From JAGCJX01 sp045638645 (GTDB lineage: Bacteria > Bacteroidota > Bacteroidia > Bacteroidales > UBA932), in the NCBI GenBank assembly GCA_045638645.1, contig JAZUBU010000002.1, positions 176,298 through 240,297 on the forward strand: a DNA stretch of 64,000 nt. Direction: 5' to 3'. Shown here piece after piece: positions 1 through 7,488 of the stretch. The notes beneath the pieces were generated by a model. The model made no database searches. It worked only from the letters and a program-made list of their open reading frames with translations, and was not told where the DNA came from. A program made the position numbers and the translations under genes. Position 1 is the stretch's first letter. Each line of letters opens with the position of its first letter.

Positions 1-425
1 GGCAAGGTGTCGGGCAAGTTTTCCAAGTTACCGCAAACACGGAGTTTACGGGCAGAAACCATGAGTTTACCCCCTTGTTTAACACCTTCAGAGTTACCGA
101 AGATATCAACCGGAATGTCAATAACAACCGGACGATCTGCAGAAACTGCCAAGAAGTCAACGTGCAAAGCTTCATCGGTTACCGGATGGTATTGGATTTG
201 GTGGAAGGTTGCTTTGTAAACAGAACCTTCGATGTCCAAGTTGATGATGTAGCTAGCCGGAGTGTGAGTAATGAGTTTCAACTCTTTTGCATCAATAGCA
301 AACATTACGTTTTCTACACCTTGTCCGTAGAGGATGCAAGGTACTTTACCTTCTGCACGGAGCTTTTTGATGTCCGATTTTCTGTTGGTTGCGCGAAGAC
401 AACCGGTCAAGTTCAATTCTTTCAT
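1..425 (-). CDS. rplY: 50S ribosomal protein L25 (Ctc-type), 3' end outside window
   Basis: Reading the minus strand from the ATG at 425 gives an open frame running off the window edge. It begins MKELNLTGCLRATN and continues with LRAEGKVPCILYG, the conserved N-terminal region of the L25/TL5/Ctc family, which binds 5S rRNA in the large subunit. About 141 residues are visible, into the start of the C-terminal beta domain that longer Ctc-type proteins carry (around DIPVDIFGNSEG). The gene has its own promoter and an 80-base structured leader. The identity is secure from sequence features; the total length cannot be known here. Confidence 0.93.
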   Translation of the reverse strand, partial: MKELNLTGCLRATNRKSDIKKLRAEGKVPCILYGQGVENVMFAIDAKELKLITHTPASYIINLDIEGSVYKATFHQIQYHPVTDEALHVDFLAVSADRPVVIDIPVDIFGNSEGVKQGGKLMVSARKLRVCGNLENLPDTL

Positions 426-506
426 GTGTAAATTGTTAAAAATGTGTTACTCAGTCCGGACCTTCCGGACCCCATTGCACCAAAAACCTTAGTTTTTAAG
501 CGGGCG
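426..506 (-). promoter_or_regulatory. Structured 5' leader of rplY
   Basis: The transcript from the promoter at 507-514 would carry about 75-80 untranslated bases, long for this genome. On the minus strand it holds two possible stem-loops: AAAAAC/GTTTTT around 483-498, and a GC-rich stem GTCCGG with loop AAGGT and CCGGAC around 452-468. There is no T-run after the second stem, so it does not look like a terminator. By analogy with autogenous leaders of other ribosomal protein genes it could bind L25 or another regulator; that is inference. Confidence 0.4.
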
Positions 507-514
507 CAAAGATA
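507..514 (-). promoter_or_regulatory. Promoter -7 box of rplY
   Basis: TATCTTTG followed by CGCCC on the minus strand matches the Bacteroidota sigma-70-type -7 consensus TAnnTTTG. It lies about 82 bases before the rplY ATG. Confidence 0.7.
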
Positions 515-543
515 AATAAATATCTGAGAATGAAAAAATAAAT

Positions 544-1782
544 CTATTCCTCCTGCGCAACAATCAGTTGCACAGACTCGTTCCACGCCAACGTCTGATA
601 GAAATCCAGCAGGTAGGTCTCCCATGGAGCGGGGATATAGGTACTCAAACCGCAATGGTGGTTGATGTAAAAGCCATAGGAGTAGTCCAGCAGGAAAGAC
701 TCGGTAGCGGCCTCATACAGCACACATGCTGCCAAAGCAGCCTGGAATTCGGCATACTCCTCCTCACTGGCCAATTGACGGATAAAATCATCCAGATCAT
801 AAAAATAGGCTCGCTGATTCCGGTAAAATCCTTGCACCCGCCTACGGTCAAAGGTGGCCAGTTCCGTACGATGGTTCTCATACACCCGGCGAACGGCCTG
901 AGCCAATTGTTCCAGGGGTTCGGTCGCAACCAGGGCAATGGTGGCTGCCCGTGCCGATTGCGGCTGGCTGTTGTAATGCTCAAAGAACAAGGTCGCGACC
1001 TGTTCCAAATCTGCCTCGTTGCCCGCCATGAGGGGATGAGCGATGCTTTTGTACGGGAAACCCTGAGCCAGAATCTCCGCCACAGATGCTACCACATAAT
1101 CTGTCTTCTCGCGCAACTGATAGGCAACCTCCACACCCCCCATCAGACAGGCATCAAAAATGATGTAATCATAGCGGATGGGCAAGGCCCCTTCCAGCTC
1201 CTGTATATCCACCTCAATGCCAGAATCCGGACCCATACTCTTCACCAGATCACGACACGGATCTTCCGACAGCGAAGGATAGGCCGAAAACTGACCGGGC
1301 TTCGGGTCATAAGTCCCCGGATTGTCGTAATAGCCTTTGGGCAACCATCCCGTTCCATGCGACCAGAGGATCAATCCATTTTCTTGGGCGGGAAAGGTCT
1401 CGGCCACCTGCGTCAGCACTTGCTTGAGTACAGCCGGATCCAAGGAGTTGTGATCCGGATACTCCACAATGAGCTCCTGTCTTACCTGCTTTTTATTATC
1501 CTTGTACAAACGCAGCAGTCGGGGCAGGGAATCCATGGTATGCATGTACACCAATAGAACATCCCCTTCGCCAGGTCGGCACCAATTGGGAACATAACCC
1601 CGCATGAGATCCGAACAGTTCATGTAGGCATACGAAGACAAATTGCTGTTTCCGGCCATGTAAACCAGCAGGGTCTGGGGATTTTTCGTGGCTCCACTCT
1701 CGTCGGGACCACAACCGGCAGCCAAACCAAGCAAACCGACCGTACAGAGAATCAGGTATACAAGACGTCTTAACTTATTCAT
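544..1782 (-). CDS. Clostripain-family (C11) cysteine peptidase lipoprotein
   Basis: 412 residues. The N-terminus is a lipoprotein signal (MNKLRRLVYL, then LLGLAAGC with the lipid-accepting Cys near residue 24). The catalytic domain shows the clan CD arrangement: a beta-strand with LLVYMAGNSNLSSY, a His in LILWSHGTGW (about residue 143), and the nucleophile Cys in FDACLMGGVEV (about residue 213). C11 enzymes cleave after basic residues, and many Bacteroidales carry lipoprotein versions with unknown substrates. It is divergent from the DPP III lipoprotein gene, so two exported peptidases share one intergenic region of 63 bases. Family assignment is firm; specificity is not readable from sequence. 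Confidence 0.85.
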   Translation of the reverse strand: MNKLRRLVYLILCTVGLLGLAAGCGPDESGATKNPQTLLVYMAGNSNLSSYAYMNCSDLMRGYVPNWCRPGEGDVLLVYMHTMDSLPRLLRLYKDNKKQVRQELIVEYPDHNSLDPAVLKQVLTQVAETFPAQENGLILWSHGTGWLPKGYYDNPGTYDPKPGQFSAYPSLSEDPCRDLVKSMGPDSGIEVDIQELEGALPIRYDYIIFDACLMGGVEVAYQLREKTDYVVASVAEILAQGFPYKSIAHPLMAGNEADLEQVATLFFEHYNSQPQSARAATIALVATEPLEQLAQAVRRVYENHRTELATFDRRRVQGFYRNQRAYFYDLDDFIRQLASEEEYAEFQAALAACVLYEAATESFLLDYSYGFYINHHCGLSTYIPAPWETYLLDFYQTLAWNESVQLIVAQEE

Positions 1783-1822
1783 AGTAATTCCAGAGTAACT
1801 CGCAAAATTGAGTAAAATAACT

Positions 1823-1830
1823 TACATTTG
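1823..1830 (+). promoter_or_regulatory. Promoter -7 box of the DPP III gene
   Basis: TACATTTG fits TAnnTTTG. It sits about 16 bases before the ATG at 1846, so the leader is very short. It also overlaps the upstream TTG at 1828, arguing against that codon as the start. Confidence 0.65.
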
Positions 1831-1845
1831 CCAAATAATTTCTAT

Positions 1846-3849
1846 ATGATGAAAAAATACACCATGATTTTACTCGTTTCCGGCCTGGGTTTGTTGGCCG
1901 GCTCCTGCAAGGAATCTGTTCAGAAAGAACCGGATTTCAAGTACTTGATTGACGAATTTGCAGACCTAAAGGTTATGCGTTACCGCATCCCCGAATGGGA
2001 ACAGCTAACCCTGCAACAACAAACCTTCCTGTACCACCTCGGCGAAGCGGCCAAATCAGGTCGCGACATCATTTGGGACCAACACTTCAAACACAACCTG
2101 GAAATCAGAAAGGTATTGGAAAACATCCTGACCCACTACAATGGCGACCGCACCTGCGACGAATACAAAGCCTTTGAAGTCTATGCCAAACGTGTCTTCT
2201 TCAGCAACGGTATCCACCACCACTACGGGGAGGAGAAATTCTTGCCGGGATGCACCCAGGACTATTTTGCTTCGTTGATGGATGCATGCGGTCTGGAAGC
2301 CCAAAAAGAAAAACTGCTGCCCATCCTCTTTGACCCGAACTTGTATGCACACCGTCGCTACACCGGTACCGACCAAGACATTGTCGAAGCTTCGGCAGTA
2401 AACTTCTACGAAGGCGTAAACCGCAAAGAAGCCCTTGCCTTCTACGGAAAAATGGAAGATCCCAACGACAAGACCCCGATCTCCTATGGTCTGAACAGCA
2501 AACTCGTAAAGAAAAACGGCAAAGTTCAAGAAGAAGTATGGAGAGTCGGTGGCATGTACAGCCCGGCTTTGGAACGCATCGTCGCGCACCTGGACACCGC
2601 AAGCCAATACGCTGAAAATGAAACCCAACGTGCTTACATCCGTCAGCTCATGGACTATTACCGAACCGGAGATCTGGTCACCTGGGACGAATTCAACGTT
2701 GCTTGGGTACAAGACAACGAGTCACAAGTGGACTTTGTAAATGGTTTTGTAGAAAACTACTCCGATCCCCTGGGCATGAAAGCCTCTTGGGAAGCGTTGG
2801 TCAACATCAAGGACAGCGAAGCCTCTGAACGCACCCGCCTGATCTCCGACAACGCACAATGGTTTGAAGACAATTCGCCCATCGATCCCCAATTCAAGAA
2901 AAAAGAAGTGAAGGGCGTCACCGCAAAAGTCATCAACGCCACCATGCTCGGTGGAGACTGCTACCCGACCCCTCCGATCGGCATCAACCTGCCGAACGCA
3001 GACTGGATCCGCAAAGACTACGGTTCCAAATCCGTAACCATCGCCAACATTTCTGACGCCTACAACAAGGCCGCCGAAGAATCTCCCCGCAGCCTGCTGA
3101 AAGAATTTGCCTGGGATGAAGCCGAAATCCAACGCGCGAAAGAATATGGAGCCCTGACCAGCAACCTGCACACCGACCTGCACGAATGCCTGGGCCACGG
3201 TTCCGGTCAATTGTTGCCGACCACTTCGTCCAACGCTTTGGCAGAATACAGTTCCACCCTGGAAGAAGCCCGCGCAGACCTCTTCGCCTTGTATTACATT
3301 GCTGATCCGAAATTGGTAGAATTGGGCATCCTCCCGAACGAAGATGCCTACCAAGCAGAATTTGACAGTTTCATCCGCAACGGTATCTTCACCCAATTTA
3401 CCCGCATTGAGCTGGGCAAACAAAACATCGAAGCCCACATGCAAGACCGCAAACTCATCGCAGACTGGTGCTTTGAGAAAGGGGCGGCCGACAACGTGAT
3501 TGAAAAACGCGTACGCGACGGAAAAACGTACTTTGTCATCAACGACTACAAGAAATTGCGTACCCTCTTCGGTGAATTGCTCAAAGAAATCCAACGCATC
3601 AAATCAGAAGGAGACTATGCTGCCGGCAAAGCGCTCGTAGAAAACTACGCCGTGAACATCGATCCCGATCTGCACCGCGAAGTAAAAGAACGCTATGCAG
3701 CCCTTGAGCTGAAAGCCTTCGGTGGTTTCGTGAACCCCAACATCATCCCGGTTCGTGAAAACGGCACCATCACATCCTTCCGCATCGAATACCCGACCGA
3801 CTACCTCAAACAAATGTTGGAATACGGTAAAGAATACGCAACGCTTTAA
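1846..3849 (+). CDS. Dipeptidyl peptidase III-like zinc peptidase (M49), lipoprotein
   Basis: 667 residues from the ATG at 1846; a TTG at 1828 is in frame but lies inside the promoter. The signal ends in LLAGSCKE, a lipobox, so the protein is probably anchored in an outer membrane leaflet. The M49 zinc site is HECLGH (residues about 446-451), and a second motif EEARAD (about 473-478) supplies the third zinc ligand. M49 enzymes remove dipeptides from the N-terminus of short peptides, consistent with feeding on peptides released by the divergent C11 peptidase; that link is inference. The length is near the usual 650-700. A strong terminator follows. Confidence 0.9.
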   Translation: MMKKYTMILLVSGLGLLAGSCKESVQKEPDFKYLIDEFADLKVMRYRIPEWEQLTLQQQTFLYHLGEAAKSGRDIIWDQHFKHNLEIRKVLENILTHYNGDRTCDEYKAFEVYAKRVFFSNGIHHHYGEEKFLPGCTQDYFASLMDACGLEAQKEKLLPILFDPNLYAHRRYTGTDQDIVEASAVNFYEGVNRKEALAFYGKMEDPNDKTPISYGLNSKLVKKNGKVQEEVWRVGGMYSPALERIVAHLDTASQYAENETQRAYIRQLMDYYRTGDLVTWDEFNVAWVQDNESQVDFVNGFVENYSDPLGMKASWEALVNIKDSEASERTRLISDNAQWFEDNSPIDPQFKKKEVKGVTAKVINATMLGGDCYPTPPIGINLPNADWIRKDYGSKSVTIANISDAYNKAAEESPRSLLKEFAWDEAEIQRAKEYGALTSNLHTDLHECLGHGSGQLLPTTSSNALAEYSSTLEEARADLFALYYIADPKLVELGILPNEDAYQAEFDSFIRNGIFTQFTRIELGKQNIEAHMQDRKLIADWCFEKGAADNVIEKRVRDGKTYFVINDYKKLRTLFGELLKEIQRIKSEGDYAAGKALVENYAVNIDPDLHREVKERYAALELKAFGGFVNPNIIPVRENGTITSFRIEYPTDYLKQMLEYGKEYATL

Positions 3850-3870
3850 TCCCTGCGTACACGCATCAAG

Positions 3871-3908
3871 CAAGAGGGTGGCTGGTTCAGCCACCCTCTT
3901 ATCTTTTA
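3871..3908 (+). terminator. Terminator after the DPP III gene
   Basis: Stem AAGAGGGTGGCTG / CAGCCACCCTCTT with loop GTT, followed by ATCTTTT. It lies 20 bases after the stop codon. Confidence 0.8.
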
Positions 3909-4004
3909 TCATCGAGTCCCCTCCAGAGAGAGGGCCTGGGATCGTGCGATCACCTGTTGTCCCCTATCGCGGGAGAAACCCGACTGTCCAATGCTTATAA
4001 CCAA

Positions 4005-4586
4005 CTAGAACAAGGAAGCGATGTTGGAGGTAAACAACTTGACCCCAACCGCCAACAGAATGATGCCAAAGAATTTTCTAAGGATGAAGATTCCTTCTTT
4101 TCCCAAGAGTTTCTCCACCCATTCAATCTTCCACAAAACCACAAAAACAACCGCCATGTTCAATGCAATGGCCACAAGGATGTTGCTCAAGGCATATTCG
4201 GCGCGCAAAGACAACAAGGTGGTCAAAGCTCCAGCACCGGCAATCAGGGGAAACACCAGGGGGACAACCGTCACCGATGAACCCGGACCCTCGTTCTTGA
4301 AGATTTCGATACCCAAAACCATCTCCGCAGCAAGAATCAGGATAATCAACGCACCCGCCACCGCAAAAGACGAGATGTCCACACCGAACAAAGACAAAAT
4401 TGCATCTCCCAAGAAGAGGAAGAGCACAAACACGACCAAGGAAATCAAGGCAATCTTTCCACTTTCAATGCGATTGCCCTTCAACTTCATATCAATGATC
4501 AAGGGTATGGATCCGGTGATATCGATCACCGCAAACAGCACCATAAAAACACTGAATATTTCTTTCAAATCAAATGCTACATTCAT
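4005..4586 (-). CDS. MarC-family integral membrane protein
   Basis: 193 residues from the ATG at 4586. The open frame extends upstream, but that part is Lys/Phe-rich low-complexity sequence and lies over the promoter. The protein has about six hydrophobic segments (FSVFMVLFAVIDITGSIPLII near the start; ALISLVVFVLFLFLGDAIL; VAGALIILILAAEMVLGI; VVPLVFPLIAGAGALTTLL; NILVAIALNMAVVFVVLW; FFGIILLAVGVKLF). The motifs DITGSIPL and PLIAGAGALTT are typical of the MarC (UPF0056) family. The family was once linked to multiple antibiotic resistance, but its function remains unproven. It stands alone between two terminators and a divergent small gene. Confidence 0.85.
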   Translation of the reverse strand: MNVAFDLKEIFSVFMVLFAVIDITGSIPLIIDMKLKGNRIESGKIALISLVVFVLFLFLGDAILSLFGVDISSFAVAGALIILILAAEMVLGIEIFKNEGPGSSVTVVPLVFPLIAGAGALTTLLSLRAEYALSNILVAIALNMAVVFVVLWKIEWVEKLLGKEGIFILRKFFGIILLAVGVKLFTSNIASLF

Positions 4587-4608
4587 AATTACATCTATTT
4601 TAATATCA

Positions 4609-4616
4609 CAAAAGTA
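4609..4616 (-). promoter_or_regulatory. Promoter -7 box of the MarC gene
   Basis: TACTTTTG on the minus strand, about 23 bases before the ATG at 4586. It supports the shorter reading frame for this gene. Confidence 0.6.
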
Positions 4617-4655
4617 AAAAAAATCTCTTTTTTTCTTGATATTAATTTTTTTCTG

Positions 4656-4662
4656 TAACTTG
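4656..4662 (+). promoter_or_regulatory. Weak promoter candidate before the histone-like gene
   Basis: TAACTTG followed by CAGTCC resembles the Bacteroidota -7 box with one T missing. It is 38 bases before the ATG at 4701. Confidence 0.3.
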
Positions 4663-4700
4663 CAGTCCGTTAATAGGCTATTAATTATAATTTTAGAACT

Positions 4701-4874
4701 ATGAAAGAGATTCTTGATCAAATCAAAGTTGAAATTGAAAACTTTGTCGTGAACGCAGACGCACAATTGGAAAAAGGAAACAAAGCTGCCGGAACACGTG
4801 CCCGCAAAGCTGCTTTGAACCTCAGCAAATTGATGAAGGATTTTAGAAAAGCATCTGTTGAAGCTAGCAAATAG
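4701..4874 (+). CDS. Histone H1-like (Hc1-type) small DNA-binding protein
   Basis: This 57-residue protein begins MKEILDQIKV and has a basic middle (EKGNKAAGTRARKAALNLSKL) ending in ASVEASK. It matches the short Hc1-like proteins found across Bacteroidales, which share the AGTRARKA segment. They are thought to bind or condense DNA by analogy with chlamydial Hc1, but direct evidence in this phylum is slight. The gene is flanked by a weak promoter candidate and a perfect terminator, so it is a stand-alone unit. I am confident it is a real gene because of the conserved motif and tight terminator; its cellular role is inferred. Confidence 0.85.
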   Translation: MKEILDQIKVEIENFVVNADAQLEKGNKAAGTRARKAALNLSKLMKDFRKASVEASK

Positions 4875-4902
4875 TTTCCTCAACTAAAGTCTAGATTGGA
4901 AT

Positions 4903-4937
4903 AAAAAGGGAGACCTCAAGAGGTTTCCTTTTTTTTA
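4903..4937 (+). terminator. Terminator of the histone-like gene
   Basis: GGAGACCTC, loop AAG, AGGTTTCC (one G-T pair) followed by eight or more T. It touches the stop codon of the convergent lipoprotein gene and may stop transcription from both sides. Confidence 0.8.
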
Positions 4938-5378
4938 TTCAAACACCTGTGCTGGAACAATGACGCCCATCCGGTGTTTCTGGTTCCAGAACCAATACTT
5001 ATTCCCCTGAATCTTAACACACTGCATTTCCACCTGCGGGGTTTCATCCAATTTTCCAACCTTATAGAAGCAAGCAACCTGAACCAAGCTTCCTTCTTTC
5101 TTGGGATAATCCAGAAAAGTGAACTGGGCAAAACGTTGCTGGAGGTCGTCCTGCAAACGGTACATGCGACGACGGGGAGTAATGGCCCGTTGGAACATCT
5201 CCTCGCCATACACTAAAACAGTACTCCCCTGCAAATACAACCCCTCCTGGGTCTGGGTCATAAAACTCTGACGATGAATCGAATTCGTCTGATTCACATC
5301 CTCCTCGGGATTGCAGGCAATACACAGGCATAGAGACAAACAGAATACCCACCAAACCAATTTGAAAGACTTACTCAT
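4935..5378 (-). CDS. Small lipoprotein paired with M6 metalloprotease
   Basis: 147 residues from the ATG at 5378, which overlaps the stop of the upstream M6 protease gene by 8 bases and implies translational coupling. The signal ends in LCIACNPEE, a lipobox. The mature part is about 125 residues with no motif I recognise. Its C-terminal half resembles the lipoprotein at 59244-59678: both have YRL followed by LQ, and a gapless 25-residue stretch shares seven identities, including K-V/I-x-G-x-K-x-W and G-x-I. Because that second lipoprotein also adjoins an M6 protease, the two proteins probably act with their proteases, perhaps as inhibitor, chaperone or anchor. That role is inference. Confidence 0.7.
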   Translation of the reverse strand: MSKSFKLVWWVFCLSLCLCIACNPEEDVNQTNSIHRQSFMTQTQEGLYLQGSTVLVYGEEMFQRAITPRRRMYRLQDDLQQRFAQFTFLDYPKKEGSLVQVACFYKVGKLDETPQVEMQCVKIQGNKYWFWNQKHRMGVIVPAQVFE

Positions 5379-7479
5379 GGTGAGCTTCCTCCCGCAGCTG
5401 AACCAGAATGGTTTTGTACAAATACTCTTTGGCTCCATCGGCCTCATAGGTGATTTCTGCACGGATATCGTACCGGCCCGGCGTCATCAGCATCATGCTG
5501 GATTCAGACATCAAACGGTTGTTGACCAACCAGCGGATGCGGGAAACCGGTTCCACCAGATTCACGACCTGAAGGTTCAGGTAATCCCCTGTGAAATAAG
5601 TCTTCTCCATACCCGCTATGGCCGGAAAAGGAGCCGTCAACTCAGCGGTACGGACATCAAACTCATATGTCTCCCCAACATACTTTTTCGTCCGGGGGGT
5701 CAAGCGGATCAAATACGTCTCATCGGATTTCAACCCTTCAATACGGTACTCACTCTCCGACACCGTGACATTCTGAAAATAAACATCCGTAACCGTACGC
5801 CATTCAACGACCCAATCCACCTCCAGGTGCATATCCGTATACCAGGACAGTTCCAATGCCTGTTGGTAAGAGACGGCTTGATGGCGAACAACCCGGGGCA
5901 AGGCATAGCCCAAGTCCTTGACTCCAAGAAAACTCACATAATCCCGGGTATAAGCCAGCCGAATGGAATCCAGGCCCACTCCGCAAGCCTCCCCAGTCCA
6001 GGACACCAGCGCAGGACGGGTCCGGGAAGAAAGGGAAAAGACTTGGGCACTACCCGGGAAAAAGAGCTGACGGAAATCCGTTGCCTTTTCCTTGGCTTCC
6101 ACCAAATCGGCACAAGGATGGACACTGCTGCCATTCACCCGGTTGATCTCCCAACGTTTGGAAGCCCGGATTCCGTCCGCCACCTGATCCGACTTGTCTA
6201 TGTGGTACACCAACATACCCATCCCGCCGATGTACTCATCCCAACCCGTATTGTTACGCATCTCAAACAAAAAATACTCGCCGGGTTGCTGCGTATCCAG
6301 CCGACCGATCGTATGCGTGGATGACACCCCCGGAAGCACCACCTCCTCCCCTTCGCGAACCGGAATGTATTCGGCCAAACCCAAAAGATCCAGATCCACT
6401 GCGCAAAAATTCGGAGGCGTGTGTCCGTTGTTGTTGTAGGCACCGTGGTTCATCAAAGCCATGGTACCCCACAAAGCCCCATAATTTCCACCGATGGGAC
6501 CATCGGTATCATACAAATCCACCAAACCCAACAAATGGGCAAACTCGTGGCAGAAAGTACCAATACCCGCATAATCCAGACCATAGCCTCCCCGTAACTC
6601 AGAAGTACAGGCATAGGGACCGATCCGAATCCCCTGCAATACCAATCCGGCATCAGCCAACGAATGGGCATGTGGCCATATTGCCCCATCCGGACCTCCT
6701 TCGGCTTCGTTGTGTCCGGCATAGTACACAAAGAGGTAATCCAATTCCCCATCCTGATCCAAATCGTACTCCGCCAAATCTACTCCTTGCTGAACCGCCA
6801 ACCGACAGGCTTCCTCTACCATCCGGGAGGGATGTTCATCTTGACCCGTGGCATCGTTTCCCCCATAGTAGGAGCGGGAATGTGACAAAGAAATGGGTTC
6901 CGCCACATCAAACCGAATCTCCACGGATCCTCCCAAGTTTTCTTCAAAATAACTTTTGGCCGAAGGAGTGGGAGCAAGCCCGCGGGAGACATTCAGCAAA
7001 TGATCAAAATAGGCCTGAGGATCCGTCATTGAGAAAGACACATCCTCGAAATTTACTGGCAGAACCAAAACGCGAATCGCCTGGGAAGAAACATCCCAGG
7101 AACGGGCCGGACGACAATCCGATGAAACAGCGGCGACCTCCCATCGGGTCCAACCCTGCTGACGCAAAGCGGTCAGCACCGGATCCTCCGGGTGATCCGG
7201 CAACCAGACACCTTGACCCGACACATGACCTACCCGCTGGCGACTGGGAAGAATCAATCCCTGCTGCAGATCGGCCACATAATAGAATCCATCGGCTCCC
7301 TGACACACCGGTATCCCGGCCAGTGTTGTACAATAATGAAAACGTTCATCCCCATGCATCCGTAAAAACACAACGGAACCATCCGGTTGCAAACGCCGAA
7401 CCACCGCAGGATCAGCACTTACACCATACATGTGCGTCGAAAAACAGATCAAAAATAGCAAGGACAGAAAACGACGCAT
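5371..7479 (-). CDS. Secreted M6-family metalloprotease
   Basis: 702 residues with a signal peptide (RRFLSLLFLICFSTHMYG). The N-terminal part has the propeptide-like pattern LQPDGSVVFLRMHGDE...DGFYYVAD, common to Bacteroidota members of the immune inhibitor A (M6) family. The zinc motif HEFAHLLGL is at residues 311-319, followed by DLYDTDG; before it lie a Ca-type loop DLDQDGELDY and the motif YYAGHNEAEGG. The C-terminal ~200 residues look like fibronectin-type and PKD-like beta domains. The gene starts 9 bases after trkA and overlaps the small lipoprotein gene. A longer paralogue is at 59681-62251. Protease class is firm; substrate unknown. Confidence 0.88.
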   Translation of the reverse strand: MRRFLSLLFLICFSTHMYGVSADPAVVRRLQPDGSVVFLRMHGDERFHYCTTLAGIPVCQGADGFYYVADLQQGLILPSRQRVGHVSGQGVWLPDHPEDPVLTALRQQGWTRWEVAAVSSDCRPARSWDVSSQAIRVLVLPVNFEDVSFSMTDPQAYFDHLLNVSRGLAPTPSAKSYFEENLGGSVEIRFDVAEPISLSHSRSYYGGNDATGQDEHPSRMVEEACRLAVQQGVDLAEYDLDQDGELDYLFVYYAGHNEAEGGPDGAIWPHAHSLADAGLVLQGIRIGPYACTSELRGGYGLDYAGIGTFCHEFAHLLGLVDLYDTDGPIGGNYGALWGTMALMNHGAYNNNGHTPPNFCAVDLDLLGLAEYIPVREGEEVVLPGVSSTHTIGRLDTQQPGEYFLFEMRNNTGWDEYIGGMGMLVYHIDKSDQVADGIRASKRWEINRVNGSSVHPCADLVEAKEKATDFRQLFFPGSAQVFSLSSRTRPALVSWTGEACGVGLDSIRLAYTRDYVSFLGVKDLGYALPRVVRHQAVSYQQALELSWYTDMHLEVDWVVEWRTVTDVYFQNVTVSESEYRIEGLKSDETYLIRLTPRTKKYVGETYEFDVRTAELTAPFPAIAGMEKTYFTGDYLNLQVVNLVEPVSRIRWLVNNRLMSESSMMLMTPGRYDIRAEITYEADGAKEYLYKTILVQLREEAHHE

Positions 7480-7488
7480 GGAGGCCTG

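Noticed and set aside
568..1557. 329-codon ORF antisense to the C11 peptidase
   Set aside because: Lies entirely inside a gene with clear catalytic motifs; its own translation has no family features and is rich in His/Gln/Ile as expected of a shadow frame.
1828..1845. TTG at 1828 as the start of the DPP III gene
   Set aside because: It overlaps the promoter -7 box; the ATG at 1846 gives a normal lipoprotein signal.
4589..4883. N-terminal extension of the MarC gene to 4883
   Set aside because: It would run through the promoter box and across the divergent histone-like gene; the ATG at 4586 fits the family's normal length.
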